From the NCBI GenBank assembly GCA_003254885.1, contig QANT01001350.1:19241-83240 (forward strand): DNA of 64,000 nucleotides, given 5' to 3'. The notes under the pieces were generated by a model that was not told where the DNA came from, made no database searches, and saw only the letters and a list, made by a program, of their open reading frames with translations. Positions 23,737-39,940 of the stretch are shown piece by piece. Each line of letters starts with the position of its first letter. Position 1 is the stretch's first letter. The position numbers were made by a program, and so were the translations under genes. This DNA is from Purshia tridentata (taxonomy: Eukaryota; Streptophyta; Magnoliopsida; Rosales; Rosaceae).

Positions 23737-24026
23737 ATTCGTATTATTTGTTATCAATAATGCTAAAAAACTATTAGTTTTTCAAATTTTAATCTCCAAA
23801 TAGTTAACATATTAGCATCTTATTAGAAAAAAGTAATATTCCAAGCGCGCCCTGTATGAAATTTTTTTTTTTTTTTGGTAAAATTCGTATTATTTGTTAT
23901 CAATAATGCTAAAAAACTGTTAGTTTTTCAAATTTTAATCTCCAAATAGTTAACATATTAGCATCTTATTAGAAAAAAGTGATATTCCAAGCGCGCCCTG
24001 TATGAAATTTTTTTTTTTTGGTAAAA
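23737..24026. repeat. Two-copy tandem repeat, 146-bp unit
   Basis: The unit starts attcgtattatttgtt and ends in a poly-T run followed by ggtaaa. It occurs at 23737 and 23883 with only a few substitutions, and each copy holds the GC-rich block ccaagcgcgccctgtatgaa. Unidentified; recent local duplication. Confidence 0.85.
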
Positions 24027-24315
24027 GAAAAAAGAATAATATTTAAAGTTTTGGGTTTTGTTTTGGAGTTTCCAATGGTTACCCTGCCAAAAGATGACAT
24101 AAAGTACGGGTTGTCGCACGTTTGAAAGATAAACCGATTTACTGGAAAATATAAGATGAAAAAAAGATGATATGATTATTGCCATTAAACAATGAATGTA
24201 ATCTTTAGCAAAAGAAGCTGCAAAGTAATTAGTGATCCTATGTAATTTCTAGGAGACGACGAAAGAAAATGGAATGAGGGGTAGAGATGGCATTCAAGTA
24301 TGAAGCTTTAAGCTT

Positions 24316-28409
<4,094 letters not shown>

Positions 28410-28642
28410 TTTTGGCTAAAAAAGCTTATTATAAGGGTTTTGCTTCTTCAGCTGAGATGGCTCACTGAAGTTTTGGTATTGGATTTGCTGGTGGATAAGT
28501 TGGGAGGTTTTAAAGGGTGGTGTTTGGAGTTTGGGCAAACAAAGTGATAAGCAAACCTCAGTGATAAATTGATAATCAGCCATGGCTCATCTCGTTTTTT
28601 AAAATTAAAAGAAAATAAAAAATTATAATTAACTAGTCAAAA

Positions 28643-28715
28643 CGCCGTCTGTGGGAATCGAACCCACGACCACATGGTTAAAAGCCATGCGCTCTACCAG
28701 CTGAGCTAAGACGGC
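28643..28715 (-). tRNA. tRNA-Lys (anticodon TTT)
   Basis: 73 bases. The acceptor GCCGTCT pairs with AGACGGC, discriminator G. D arm TAGCTCAGCTGGTAGAGC, anticodon loop CTTTTAA with anticodon TTT, T arm GTGGGTTCGATTCCCAC. All arms are intact. It lies about 230 bp upstream of the OVA1 start, on the same strand. Confidence 0.97.
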
Positions 28716-28889
28716 TCACTTGGTTTGTCTGGTTGTCCACGTTTATTTTTCTTGTAGCAGTCAAGCATTACCACAAGTGAAAACATTTTTCTTTTGACTG
28801 ATACTAAAGAAATCACAAGAAACATATATGTTCTAGTCTAAGTTTTTTTTTTTTTTTAACTTCTCATTTTGCTAAATACGACTTGTTCC

Positions 28890-29535
28890 TAAGGGTGGGC
28901 GCGGTGTGATATGTGCAAAATCATGCTCCGCACTATAAATATATAAACGGTGTGGTTCGGTGTATTGCACTACAAAAATTAGAGGAAAATTAAACCAAAC
29001 CAAACCTTATACGATTACGGTTTGGTTCGGTATTATGGATGAACAATTAGGCCTATAAACAATTTGATATGTTTTTGAGCATTTTTTTAACCTAAATATG
29101 TTTTTGAGCAATTTTTTAGCCCAAAGAAGAAAATACTAACAACTAAAAAAGTAACAAATACATGTAATACACTAATACAAAGTCCAAATTCTAAATATGT
29201 TTAATAGTGTTTAATAATTAACAGTTTACACTTTCCAAATTCTAATGCAATCCAAAATCCAAAAAAATTAAACAATAAACCATAAATAATGGTTTTTGTC
29301 ATTTTTTAATTTAAAATCATATATAAACCATATATATTTATAAAATTATAATTACGATGCGGTTTAGTTCGACTTGGTTTTATTAGGTGTAAAACCGACA
29401 CCTACACCTACTAAGGACGGTTTGATTCGGTTTTTATAACGGTGTTTGATCAAAAAAGTCAACACAATTTTTACCATTTTTTTAAGAGCGGTTTGATTCA
29501 ATCCTGTGGTTTTACTGTAAAAATGCCCACCCTTA
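28890..29535. mobile_element. hAT-type MITE
   Basis: 646 bp starting TAAGGGTGGGC and ending GCCCACCCTTA, perfect 11-bp terminal inverted repeats. It is flanked by an exact 8-bp target duplication, CTTGTTCC (28882-28889 and 29536-29543). The 8-bp duplication and the terminal sequence are of the hAT superfamily. The body is AT-rich with many ggtttggttcgg-like subterminal motifs in both orientations, typical transposase-binding repeats. There is no transposase ORF, so it is non-autonomous. Confidence 0.9.
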
Positions 29536-29543
29536 CTTGTTCC

Positions 29544-30135
29544 TTCTTAAACTTGAAAAATGATTGGCCGGATATAAAGAAATAATAATAATTATTATTA
29601 TTTGTTCCTTTTTTCTTATGACAAGGCAGAGGTTGGATAATCACAAATATTTCTTGCCCGACTAGGGTGTTCATTAGTTGAAAAACCGATTCACTTGGAA
29701 AATGTTATAAAAAATTGAAATTAGAGGGACTGAAACTTTTTTTTGTTTTGGTTCAAAAGGACTTAAACTTGGCTCAAACTATGAATATCCGTTCTTTTAT
29801 CTTTGATTATATTTTATCCACACGTGCTTTCCAGAAAGAGACTTGTCACAAAAATGGAGCAGAAGTCCCAGTGACGTTGAACCATTACCGAGGCAAATTT
29901 ATCATCACTCTTCACTCATCTATGCCATTATACAAGACATTCTTAGTTGCAAAGATTGAACTTCACTGTCAACCGCAGCATCCAGCAGCATACATTTAAC
30001 AAATTAGAACAAATCATCCATGGTTTTCATGAGAAAGCAAATGATCAGAAAATAACAAATTAAACGTTTATTAAAAGCCTTTCCACGTCTGGCCAACTGA
30101 CGATGATCGAGACTGAGTACCAAGCATTTGACGAA
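29544..30135. other. Intergenic DNA downstream of the ATP synthase 6-kDa gene
   Basis: AT-rich; probably includes that gene's 3'UTR (minus strand, below 30136). ORFs here show no family resemblance. Confidence 0.45.
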
Positions 30136-31578
30136 TCACCTAAAATCACAAAAATTATTTGACACTATCAACAAATTGCATTTCTTACCAAGCACATATA
30201 GAGAACATAATAACTTCTTCACCGGCCATTATTGATGAATATACAAAAATTGTAGCTTATATGCAATCTTACTTCACTGTAGTACAAGAGCATCATGCTT
30301 TCACACACAATCATGAAAAGAAATTTATTCCCTACGTGACTTTTCAAAACTAAGAGTTTATTGGTAATGGGTTGTAATCTGCAGTAAGTGGTGTAAAAAC
30401 CTTAGCCAATTTGTTCATTTAAAACTTTTCATCAATAGTTTAATCAAATATGGCATCTGTACATATTCACAGCAATTTTGAGAACAAAACTATAGTATGC
30501 ACCGTCGAGCAAGCTCACTGCACTGCAGCTGATTGAACACAAATACACAGTTTGAATTCTGTGGTAACTGAGATAGTAATTTTCTATCAAAACAACCAAG
30601 TGAGGATTTTCAATTGTGGAACATCCAGATCACTACAAGCCGTGCATTGATAAGTATACGTGATCAACAACAATGAGGGGGCATCACACATTGTTGTCTT
30701 ACAGAGGAAACATACTCTCCATCTATACTAATGCATATAATTTCCACTTTTACAGAAGTTATCAGATGCAGGGAAGAGTCTCATATATTGCACTTTAACT
30801 ATCACGCATCAAAATATATATCCATAATGCACATGACAAGCGATCAATTATGGTTAGACATCTTCATGGGTTTTTCTTTTCTACTCCAAATGAACAATTT
30901 TGAAAAAGAAATGCAAATCACTTATAGAAATCACTGAGTATTGATTATGCAACTTGATCAATATCAATCCCACTCTACTCTAGCTAATGACAGATTGGCA
31001 AAAGACAAACCCACAATGACAAAATAATCATCCCATATGATAAAACCCTATATTCATTAATACAATACATGTGCTGCTAGAGTTAATAGCTTAATATGGA
31101 TGGTCAAAAAGCCTATTTAACATTTCAGGGAAAGCAAAGTAAGTCTTTCCAAAATGGATGACTTTAGGGAAGGTTCAGTCAATCACAGTTGCCTACACAA
31201 TATGCACTCGCACCCCATTTCCACATATAACCCAGCACCATAAAACATCAAGTACTGAACAAAAACGATCTCGTTCAGCAATATAACCAAAAGCATTTCT
31301 TCTTTGTTCAAAAAAATATCCCACATTAATTTCATATTCAGCTAATCAAAATGCATATTACAAGCAAATAAGAAGATCAGTGACCATCAGAATTTAGATC
31401 CACTGCTGGTTGCGAGATTGAACAGAATAAACCCATAAGACAAATTTATAAGGGATTGAGATTTGAGAGACGTACCTCTTATGCCTCTGCACAAACGGAG
31501 AATTTTTTGCGTCCTCCTCTGCAAAATTTGTACAACCGGAAACAATATCAAAATTTATACATATGTAGATGCGTATAC

Positions 31579-31616
<38 letters not shown>

Positions 31617-31749
31617 CGGAGAGAGTACCAGTGAGGCCGAGAGAAAATTTGGTGATGAGTGTACCGGTTATGGCGAAGCCGACCAGGAAAGGCCAGTTTC
31701 GCCTCCACTCACGCTTGAAGAATACGGGCCATGGATCAAACTTTCGCAT
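30136..31749 (-). CDS. Mitochondrial ATP synthase 6-kDa subunit (plant small subunit)
   Basis: Exon 1 31749-31629 and exon 2 31518-31476 encode MRKFDPWPVFFKREW, a hydrophobic helix (WPFLVGFAITGTLITKFSLGL) and TEEDAKNSPFVQRHK plus the first two bases of an Arg codon. This matches, nearly residue for residue, my memory of the 55-residue plant ATP synthase 6-kDa subunit (At3g46430, At5g59613). It is a membrane-bound, plant-specific component of the Fo part of mitochondrial complex V. The last residue and stop must come from a third exon. The best candidate is at 30139-30136, where acceptor gattttag is followed by GTGA, giving AG/G TGA and exactly 55 residues across a 1.3-kb intron. Exons 1 and 2 are firm; exon 3 is inferred. 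Confidence 0.85.
31581..31613 (+). repeat. (GA)n microsatellite in intron 1 of the ATP synthase subunit gene
   Basis: About 16 GA units lie between exons 1 and 2. Read on the gene's own strand, this is a CT tract. Confidence 0.95.
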
Positions 31750-32785
31750 CTTTGTTTGATAATTTGATTTCTTTCTCGCTGGCCAAACAGAAAGTTGCGA
31801 AACGCTTCTTGGGCTGGATAGGGTTTGTTAAAAGCGAATGTAGACTGTCAGCGAGGAAATGACCCATTTGTCCTCGTTTTCTGGGTTGATAACTCAGAAC
31901 AATGGTGTTTGCCGTTTGGTACGCAAATTATGGCGGGCCAATTTTGACCCTGCACCAGTCGCGGGAGTACTTACCGAAAAATAATGTAATAACTAATACG
32001 TGATATTCAATGTTATCTCTCTTATTTTTCACCAAAACATATAATCTTTCTAAATTACTATAAATTTATTCTCTTGTATTGGTAATGTAATCATAAATTG
32101 TGTTAATACATTGACTATGTTGTATTGGTAACTTGACTACAACTCAGTTGAAAGGCAAAGGCAACAAAAATAGTATAACTAAATTGTGTTCATATCTTGA
32201 CTATATTGTTTGTATAGTAACTATATTATTTATGTTTGTTGGCTAAATTAGGTTTGTTTATTAATTATATTGTGTTTGTACTTGAGCTTATTGACTATGT
32301 TGTCTTTGTACCATGAATGACTAAATTATATGAGGAATATTAGATGTATTCTCTCTTTTCCATTTTATTTTACAATGTAATTTTACGGTCAAAACTGTTT
32401 GTTTTTTATATTACTTTTGAAAGATTCCCTCTATAAAAGAGTAATCAAATCATATATTACTTAGTTATGTGACTATTATCAATCTGTATTTGTAATATAT
32501 TTCATTTACACCTTTACTAAATTGTATTTGTTCATTGACTATATTACGTTTGTACTTTTGTATATATTATTATCAACAACTTTTGCTTATGAGATATTAA
32601 CTCATAAACTCATCTTTGTGAGTACGACCCGCTATATCAAATGATCATTGACATATTGTATTTGCAACTTAAGTTATATTGCATTGCGACCTTAATTATA
32701 TTATTTATTTCTTAAATTAAAACAAAAAACAAATTGAAATACAAAATATAGTAATAAAAAGGGTTTCTTTTTTCTTTTAAGCTCA
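31750..32785. other. AT-rich intergenic region with degenerate repeats
   Basis: Promoter of the minus-strand ATP synthase gene near 31750-31950. After that come loosely repeated phrases such as tgactatattgt, aaattgtgtt and tttgtac for about 600 bp. No gene was found. Confidence 0.5.
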
Positions 32786-32794
32786 TTGTGTAAA

Positions 32795-33987
32795 GAGAAA
32801 ATTACCAAAATAGTCCACTTATTGTTCCACATATCTTAGTTTAGTTCATGAATTTTTTTCTTCGCCAGTTTGATCCACGAATTATCTGCCATTTGCCATT
32901 TTGGTCCACTCCGTTAAAATTTCATAAACAGCCGTTAAATAGAGGAAAAAATTGTCAATTTTGTCATGAGTTTTTCAGTTTTTCTTCTTAATTTTGACCA
33001 AACTTTTAACCTATCAAATCTTAACCAAATCAACTAATCTTATACTAGTTTTCAAGCTATGAATATCCTCTTTATAACCATATAAAAAGTACTCCAAATG
33101 AAGTTATAAAACTCTAGATAAATAATTACAAAGTAGGCTACTTGAAACTGTAATTTTCCCATAAAATTTCTACATTTTGGAATTTTCTTCCATTTTCAAT
33201 TTCCTTCAAATTCAACACCTCAAATCAATTTCTTAGGCTACTAGAAACATGTTTAAAGTCTTCCAATCCATTACTCAAACTCAAACCAACCCAGAAATCA
33301 AAATTTCAATAAAAAACATAAAACTCCAAAACCAAAAAATTGATAAGTACACGTTAACCCGAATTTTTCCTTCAATTCACATTCATTTTTGAGGTTATTT
33401 GGGTCACAAAGAAGAGAATTGAAGGAGAATTCAGATTGAGGTGTATTTATTAATTTTTTGGTTTTGGGGTTTTATGTTCTTAATTGAGATTTTGATTTCT
33501 AGCTTGATTTATGGTTGGGTGATGAATTGTGAGACTATAAACGTGTTTCTAGTAGCCTAAGAAATTGATTTGAGGTATTGAATTTGAAGGAAATTGAAAT
33601 TGGAAGAAAATTCAAAAATTTAGAAATTTATGGAAAAATTGCATTTTCAAATAACTTACTTTGTGATTATATTATCTAGAAATTTATAGCTTTGTTTTGA
33701 GTACTTTTTATATGGTTGTAAAGAGGATATTCATAGCTTGAAAACTAGTATAAGATTGGTTAAGATTTGATAGGTTAAAAGTTGGGTCAAAAATAAAAAG
33801 AAAAACTGAAAAACTTGGGACGAAATTGATAATTTTTTTATTCATTTAATGGTTGTTTATGAAATTTTAACGAAATGGACCAAAATGACAAACGGCAAAT
33901 AATTCATGGATCAAACTGGCGAAAAAAAAATTCATGGACCAAACCGAGATATGTGGAACAATAAGTGAACTATTTTGGTAATTTCCC
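32795..33987. mobile_element. Mutator-like foldback element (MULE MITE)
   Basis: The 1193-bp element is almost wholly palindromic: left arm 32795-33378, spacer of about 37 bp, right arm 33416-33987. Ends are gagaaaattaccaaaatag and the complement gggaaattaccaaaatag. It is flanked by an exact 9-bp target duplication, TTGTGTAAA (32786-32794 and 33988-33996), the hallmark of Mutator-like transposition. Arms match along their full length with scattered substitutions and small indels (for example ggttttggggttttatg against its partner near 33320). No transposase ORF. A transcript across it would fold into a hairpin more than 550 bp long. Confidence 0.92.
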
Positions 33988-33996
33988 TTGTGTAAA

Positions 33997-34731
33997 TTTA
34001 CCATGATGGTCGACTCACCCACAAAAAACCGATCTCACTTTAATGAAAAAATGCATTGAGCACGAAACAAATTTAACAATTACACAAAAGGCATGAACAA
34101 AATAAATATTTTTTTTTCTACATGAGCATGCCAAAATTCATAAAAAATAATATAAAACACACAAAATACTCTTTGTGTCACAACAACTATTATAATATTT
34201 GTCATTGCAAAGTTATTGTCAAACAAGAATTATCGCTATAGAATTATTGTTAAACAATGAGTAGCGTTATTGTACAATGCCTTATGTGCACATAGTGTTT
34301 TTTTGTTGTTGTCAATTTAAGAGCATGTTTTTTTATAAAGTCATTTATTTATTGATAGATAGACCTTTTTAACATGTGAAAATATATTAATTGGTATTGG
34401 TATTTGGTATTTAAGTTTTAACCATAATTTTCTATATTTATTAATGATTTAAACTTTAAAATGAACTTTTCAATTATTTACTTTATTTTTTATCCGCGCA
34501 AAAACGGCATTCGCCACCAAAAGAAATGGTATTTTAAAATAGCGGGAATGACCCTTTTAATTCAAAACGTGAATACCAAAACCCCTTTTCAATTTCCAAA
34601 TTCATGACCTGTCAACAACTTTTGAAACCCCGCCATAAAACAAAACCGCGATCCGTGCCTCGCATATCCCTAAGCAACACCCACCGTCGATCCCATCTTA
34701 TCAACGTCTGAAAATCACGCAAAACCAAAGC
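33997..34731. other. Intergenic DNA upstream of histone H4
   Basis: AT-rich, no gene seen. A second possible octamer-like element (gcgatccg, about 34648) lies in the last 100 bp, near the H4 promoter. Confidence 0.5.
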
Positions 34732-34739
34732 CGCGGATC
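34732..34739 (+). promoter_or_regulatory. Histone octamer motif CGCGGATC
   Basis: An exact match to the plant histone-gene octamer, which drives S-phase and meristem expression. It sits about 160 bp upstream of the H4 start, with a TATA box (tataaa, 34805-34810) between. Confidence 0.85.
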
Positions 34740-34768
34740 ACCATCGCTATCACTCCCGCCCAAATTAA

Positions 34769-35206
<438 letters not shown>

Positions 35207-35709
35207 ATTTGTAATTTCCATAAATTTAGGGATCGGGTTTTGAGCGATTCGGAATCTTCGGATCGGTGTTGTAATTTTCAATGAAGTATCTTTTTCTGTT
35301 TGAAGTAGTAGTCAGTAGTGGCCAAAAGAAAGTAGCGGTCAGTGTTTGTTCCGACGTCCATTTCAATATCGATCGCAAATCCGCAATAATTTTGTTAAAG
35401 AATTTATTTCGCGGCATAAAAGAATGTTTTAATTGCGGGAAAAAAATAAAACTTTTATATGGTGGGCCCGGCGGCTTCCTAAGACCGCTAAAATATCTGA
35501 CGTGGACATAATCATTTTGTCGGTCCTACCAAAACCGACAGCCCCCACACCCGTCGTTGTCGAGATTTTACATCTAAGCCCCCTGTAACCAAACAAAGTC
35601 GGCCGGGACGCCCCTCAGCTACCTCTATGCCATAGCCAAATCTGCTGCCATCTCTCTCCCTCTCTCTCTAGGCCAGCTATTTCCGCGGCTCATTTTTGAA
35701 ATTCCAGCC
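35207..35709. other. H4 3' region and promoter/leader of the ACR9-type gene
   Basis: No further gene is seen. A CT-rich leader (about 35650-35670) precedes the ACR9-type ATG. Confidence 0.5.
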
Positions 35710-36225
35710 ATGGGCATTCCGTGGGACGACGTCGTTGTGATTCAGCAGGGCAAGAGTCCCGACGAGCCCTGTGTTCTGACGGTCAATTGTCCAGACAAGG
35801 CTGGACTGGGCTGCGACCTCTGTAGAATTATCCTCCAGTTCGGCCTTTGCATTACAAAAGGAGGTACTTCAATCGATTTGCTGCTTCAGTTGAAATTTTC
35901 GGTTTCTGATTTTATGTTTTTTTGGAATTTTTTTGGATTATGATTTAGATTTGGGTTTATGGGTGGTGTAGACTTTTCAACGGATGGAAGATGGTGCTAT
36001 ATAGTATTGTGGGTCGTTCCACACCATACCTCACTGAAGGTTGATTGGGAAAGCTTGAAGGATCGGCTTATCTCTGCGTGCCCATCTTCTTGTTTCTTTT
36101 CCTTTGACCTCAATCAGCAGTCTAATGTTCCCTCACCTTCTCCACTCTACCTGTTAAAGTTTTGGTGCCATGACCAGAAAGGCTCGCTACATGGTCAGAA
36201 TGATACATTCTCATTACTTGTTCTT

Positions 36226-36265
<40 letters not shown>

Positions 36266-38072
36266 NTTTCAATTGTTTATATATTTAAGTAATAAATAAG
36301 TTTTCATTGTTTTCTGAACATGTAGATGTCACCAAAGTCCTCTGTGAGCTTGAAACTGTAATTCAGAGAGTAAAAGTTATGCCAACCCCAGATGGCAAAG
36401 TTTTGGACCTCTTCTTCATCACAGATTGCATGTGAGCTTTTTGCACCTTCAGAAATTACATATCAATATTGTGGTTATAAATTTTAATTAGCTACCAAAA
36501 ATTTGTTTCTTTCACTATCATTTCCTCCTCTCAATACCCAGTTACAGATGGTTCGTGATTTCATTTTTATATTTGTTTTATTCTTTATGCATATTGCACA
36601 CTGCTTATCAGTTAAAGGGAAAAGTGTGGTTCAGGTTTCTCTACAATAATCAGGAACTCTCCATGTTTACTTAATTGTACACGTTCCTGTTACAAGCGTG
36701 CTTGCAAATGCTTGATTATGCACAGTGCATATGCATTCTGGTTTGTCATTGTTTTATATTTCTTCTGTTAACTTTTTGAGTTTTGTGACAATTATTCCAA
36801 CCAAACTTAGGAGTCTTTTATTTTAATAATGACTTGTGTAGTTCCAGAATGTACATGATGTGATGAAATAATTTTTTAGAACTGTTGATTATACATCAGA
36901 TCAGAAATGACCTTCATTATTTGGTACCCGTATAATTTTAGGGAGTTGTTACACACAAAACAGAGGAGAGATGACATATGTGAGCATCTGATGGCTGCTT
37001 TAGGAGAGTATTGTATCACCTGTGAGCTTCAGTTGGCAGGGCCTGAATTCGGAAGTTTAGAAGGGAATTCTTCTCTTCCACCAGCCATTGCTGAAGAACT
37101 ATTTAGCTATCAGCTGAGAGATGAGGAAACCTGTCCAAAAGCTCTCAGCTCCAATATGAAAGCAGTAGAAAAGGCCAGTATTACAGTGGATAATTCATTG
37201 AGTCCTGTCCATACGTTGCTGCAAATACAGTCTGCTGACCAAAAGGGCCTCTTTTATGACATTCTGAGGACTTCCAAAGATTGCAATATTCAGGTACTTT
37301 TTCATGATGCTTGCAATTCTGTTCTTTGACAATTTTGGTTGCCTCAACATACAAGGATAGATTCCAGGCAGACAGCCACTCTGACATAGAGTTAACTATA
37401 CCAAGAATCTTTTGTTTTCCTTGTCAATGCTAAGAACTACCTTTATTTAATGTGTTGTTTATGTTTGCTACTAGGTTAGGAACAATTATTTCATATTTGC
37501 AATTAGAAGTTTACTGATGTAAGTCTGTTGTTTCTCATGTAGATCTGTTATGGTAGATTCTCTTTGAGTGTGAAAGGCTTCCGAAATTTGGACCTATTTA
37601 TTCAGCAAGCAGATGGGAAAAAGATTGTGGATACTGAAAGTCAGGTTGCGTTGTGTTCTCGATTAAAGGAAGAGATGCTTCACCCATTGCGAGTGATCAT
37701 TGCCAACAGGGGCCCCGAAACTGAACTCCTAGTTGCTAATCCAGTTGAATTATCTGGAAAGGGAAGGCCCCTTGTATTCTACGATGTCACACTAGCGCTA
37801 AAGAAATTAGGAGTATCTATTTTTGCAGTAAGTTTTGATATGAGTTTCTTGTCTTTTTGTGGCATGTCCTCTCTCTCTCTCTGTCTCTCTCTCTGTCTCT
37901 CATTATCTTCTTTGTTGATGTGTAGGCCGAAATTGTAAGGCATTCAACTTTAGTTTGCCAGTGGGAAGTCTACAGATTTCTTTTGGATGATAGTCGTGAA
38001 TTTCCATTGACAAATAGGCATGCAACAAGTACAATTGTAGAGAAAGTTAGAAGAACATTGATGGGCTGGTGA
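35710..38072 (+). CDS. ACR9: ACT-domain-repeat protein, ACR9 type
   Basis: Six exons: 35710-35863, 35972-36193, 36326-36431, 36942-37293, 37543-37827, 37926-38072, joining in frame to 421 residues. Four ACT domains are visible: about residues 22-95 (CVLTVNCPDKAGLGCDLCRI), about 125-185 (LLKFWCHDQKGSLHDVTKVL), about 255-330 (LLQIQSADQKGLFYDILRTS) and about 345-415 (GRPLVFYDVTLALKKLGVSI). The N-terminus MGIPWDDVVVIQQGK and C-terminus TLMGW match my memory of Arabidopsis ACR9 (At2g39570). ACT domains bind amino acids, and plant ACR proteins are thought to sense amino acids or nitrogen status; no enzyme domain is present. Intron 2 carries a long poly-T with an unresolved base at 36266, and the 3'UTR holds a 34-bp tandem repeat. 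Confidence 0.95.
36228..36269 (+). repeat. Poly-T homopolymer with an N, intron 2 of the ACR9-type gene
   Basis: About 40 T with one N at 36266. The true length is uncertain and probably reflects an assembly limit. It lies 56 bp before the exon 3 acceptor. Confidence 0.9.
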
Positions 38073-38153
38073 TCTGTTACATTTGCCACCCTTTTGTGGA
38101 TTGCGGTTTTGCCATCTCGTAAGTGTGCCTTACAGCAGTTCCATCAAAATAAT

Positions 38154-38291
38154 ACTTATCTGCACTAAAGGAGTGCCTCTACTTGCTACTTATCTGCTCT
38201 AAAGGAGTGCCTCTACTTGTTACTTATCTGCACTAAAGGAGTTCCTCTACTTGTTGCTTATCTGCACTACAGGAGTGCCTCTACTTGCTAT
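38154..38291 (+). repeat. 34-bp tandem repeat, four copies, in the ACR9-type 3'UTR
   Basis: The unit starts acttatctgcactaaaggag and repeats at 38154, 38188, 38222 and 38256 with a few substitutions. It begins 82 bp after the stop codon, so it is probably transcribed. Confidence 0.92.
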
Positions 38292-39940
38292 TTAAGCAGG
38301 AGGAAGTCCACAGTTGTGTACTGACACACTTCTGTGAGACTGTAGAACTATGTTTTATCTTTTGCTGCAAGGATCGCCATCCTCTATTTTTATTTTTGTT
38401 TTTTAAATTTGGAACACATATTTATGCTGTAATTTCATCTTTAAGGGCTTGATGTAAAATGGAAATGTATTTTCAATTCACAGTATCTTGATATGTATTC
38501 ATCCGAAGGTAATTTCCACACGGTAGTTATTTGGCACCTCTACTCTGAGACCCAAAAACACTTTTCTGAGGTTGGAAACTAAAAAATCACTTCCAACATG
38601 AAAATTAGGTGTTTGGCTGGTTTCCTTAAAACATGTTTTAATTTTGACCCGAAATGAGCTTGTAACTTGTAAGAGAAGCTCAAAATTTAGCTTCTATGAC
38701 AATCATGGTGGAATATTGCTTTGCTGGTTTGGTGACTGTGTTTCAGCAGCAAATGAAGTACTGCGACCCCCTTGTTACCCTGCTTTTGGGTTGTCTGCAG
38801 GTTGCAGCATGTCTCTAGAGAGGAGAATTCAGTTGTTGATAGCCTTGCCTCTTATAGCCTATCTTTAGAATCAGCCTGCTATGACCTTTCAGAGCCTCTT
38901 AGTGCCAGAGCTGCTTTACTAAATATGATTTAGTTTTGTTAGTTAGGCACAGAGCTATTAGTTTTTTGTGAGTTTTCTGTTGTAATAGGCTATTCATCTA
39001 TTTTATTATTATTATTGAACTTACCCAATTTATTATATTCCTGACTTTGTGATTCATAAGTTTGCATCAGTATGGTGGTTTCAGAAAGTTTCAAGGGCAG
39101 TTCCAGATCTATTATGGGTTTACTGCACACAACCTTTTAGAAGAACCTGGCCTGAATCCACTCTGTGTTGAACTGGGAACAGCTATTGGCATATTGCTTG
39201 CAGACATAGAAATCTGACTTGATCATTCTTAATATTCTTTGGCCTTGGAGTTGCTAATCAAATTTATTTCCTTCATTTTATTGTACAGTGTTGATAAAAT
39301 GAGTGATCTTTAGTTGTAAGTGCTAGTTATATAACAATCTAATACTACTACCGACTTCTCTCCATGCATGGCAAGAGGAGTTCTTTTTCTTCAAATTGTT
39401 GATATTTTAGACAAGATTTTCCTTCATATCATTGTCAAGTAAAGTTTATGCTTTTGTGTTTAGATGCCTTGTTTGTTTCTTCGAGCCGAACAGATTCTTA
39501 ATCTATAGATTAGTGCTGTATTCATTAAATTTGTTTACCGAATCATATATGACAATGCTGTTACTGTCACGCATTTAATTATGAATTTATCTTTAATTTT
39601 GTTAATTTATAAAACGTAAGATATGATAAATTGGTATTATAAAATAAGAATTAAGTTGATTTAAGGGAGCCTTACCCTATAATATACAGTATTGTCCATG
39701 ACAAATCTGATTGGTCACTTTACCGCCGTTCCATTTTCGTTGTAGGGGTGGCAGCCACTCAATCGAACAGCCTTCCGGGCTTACGTTACGGCCAACATAT
39801 AACGCTACGGTGTCGTTTCAACGTACTACGCTCATTCTCGTCAAATCAGAGAAATTAAAACAAAAGATCAAATACCCTACGCTTTCAAATCCCCAAATCT
39901 TTTAATCTAGGGTGTCCTCCTCATCTTTTGCTTCATTTGC
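38292..39940. other. Intergenic region between the ACR9-type and zinc-knuckle genes
   Basis: ACR9-type 3'UTR to about 38500, then 1.2 kb without a recognisable gene. ORFs at 38644-38868 and 39711-39905 have no recognisable family features. The leader of the next gene starts near 39900. Confidence 0.45.

Noticed and set aside
32795-33987. Palindrome as a possible replication origin or assembly chimera
   Set aside because: The perfect 9-bp target duplication and diverged arms fit a transposon; an assembly fold-back artefact would give identical arms and no duplication.
38644-38868. 74-codon ORF between the ACR9-type and zinc-knuckle genes
   Set aside because: No family resemblance, no leader or splice context; length expected by chance.
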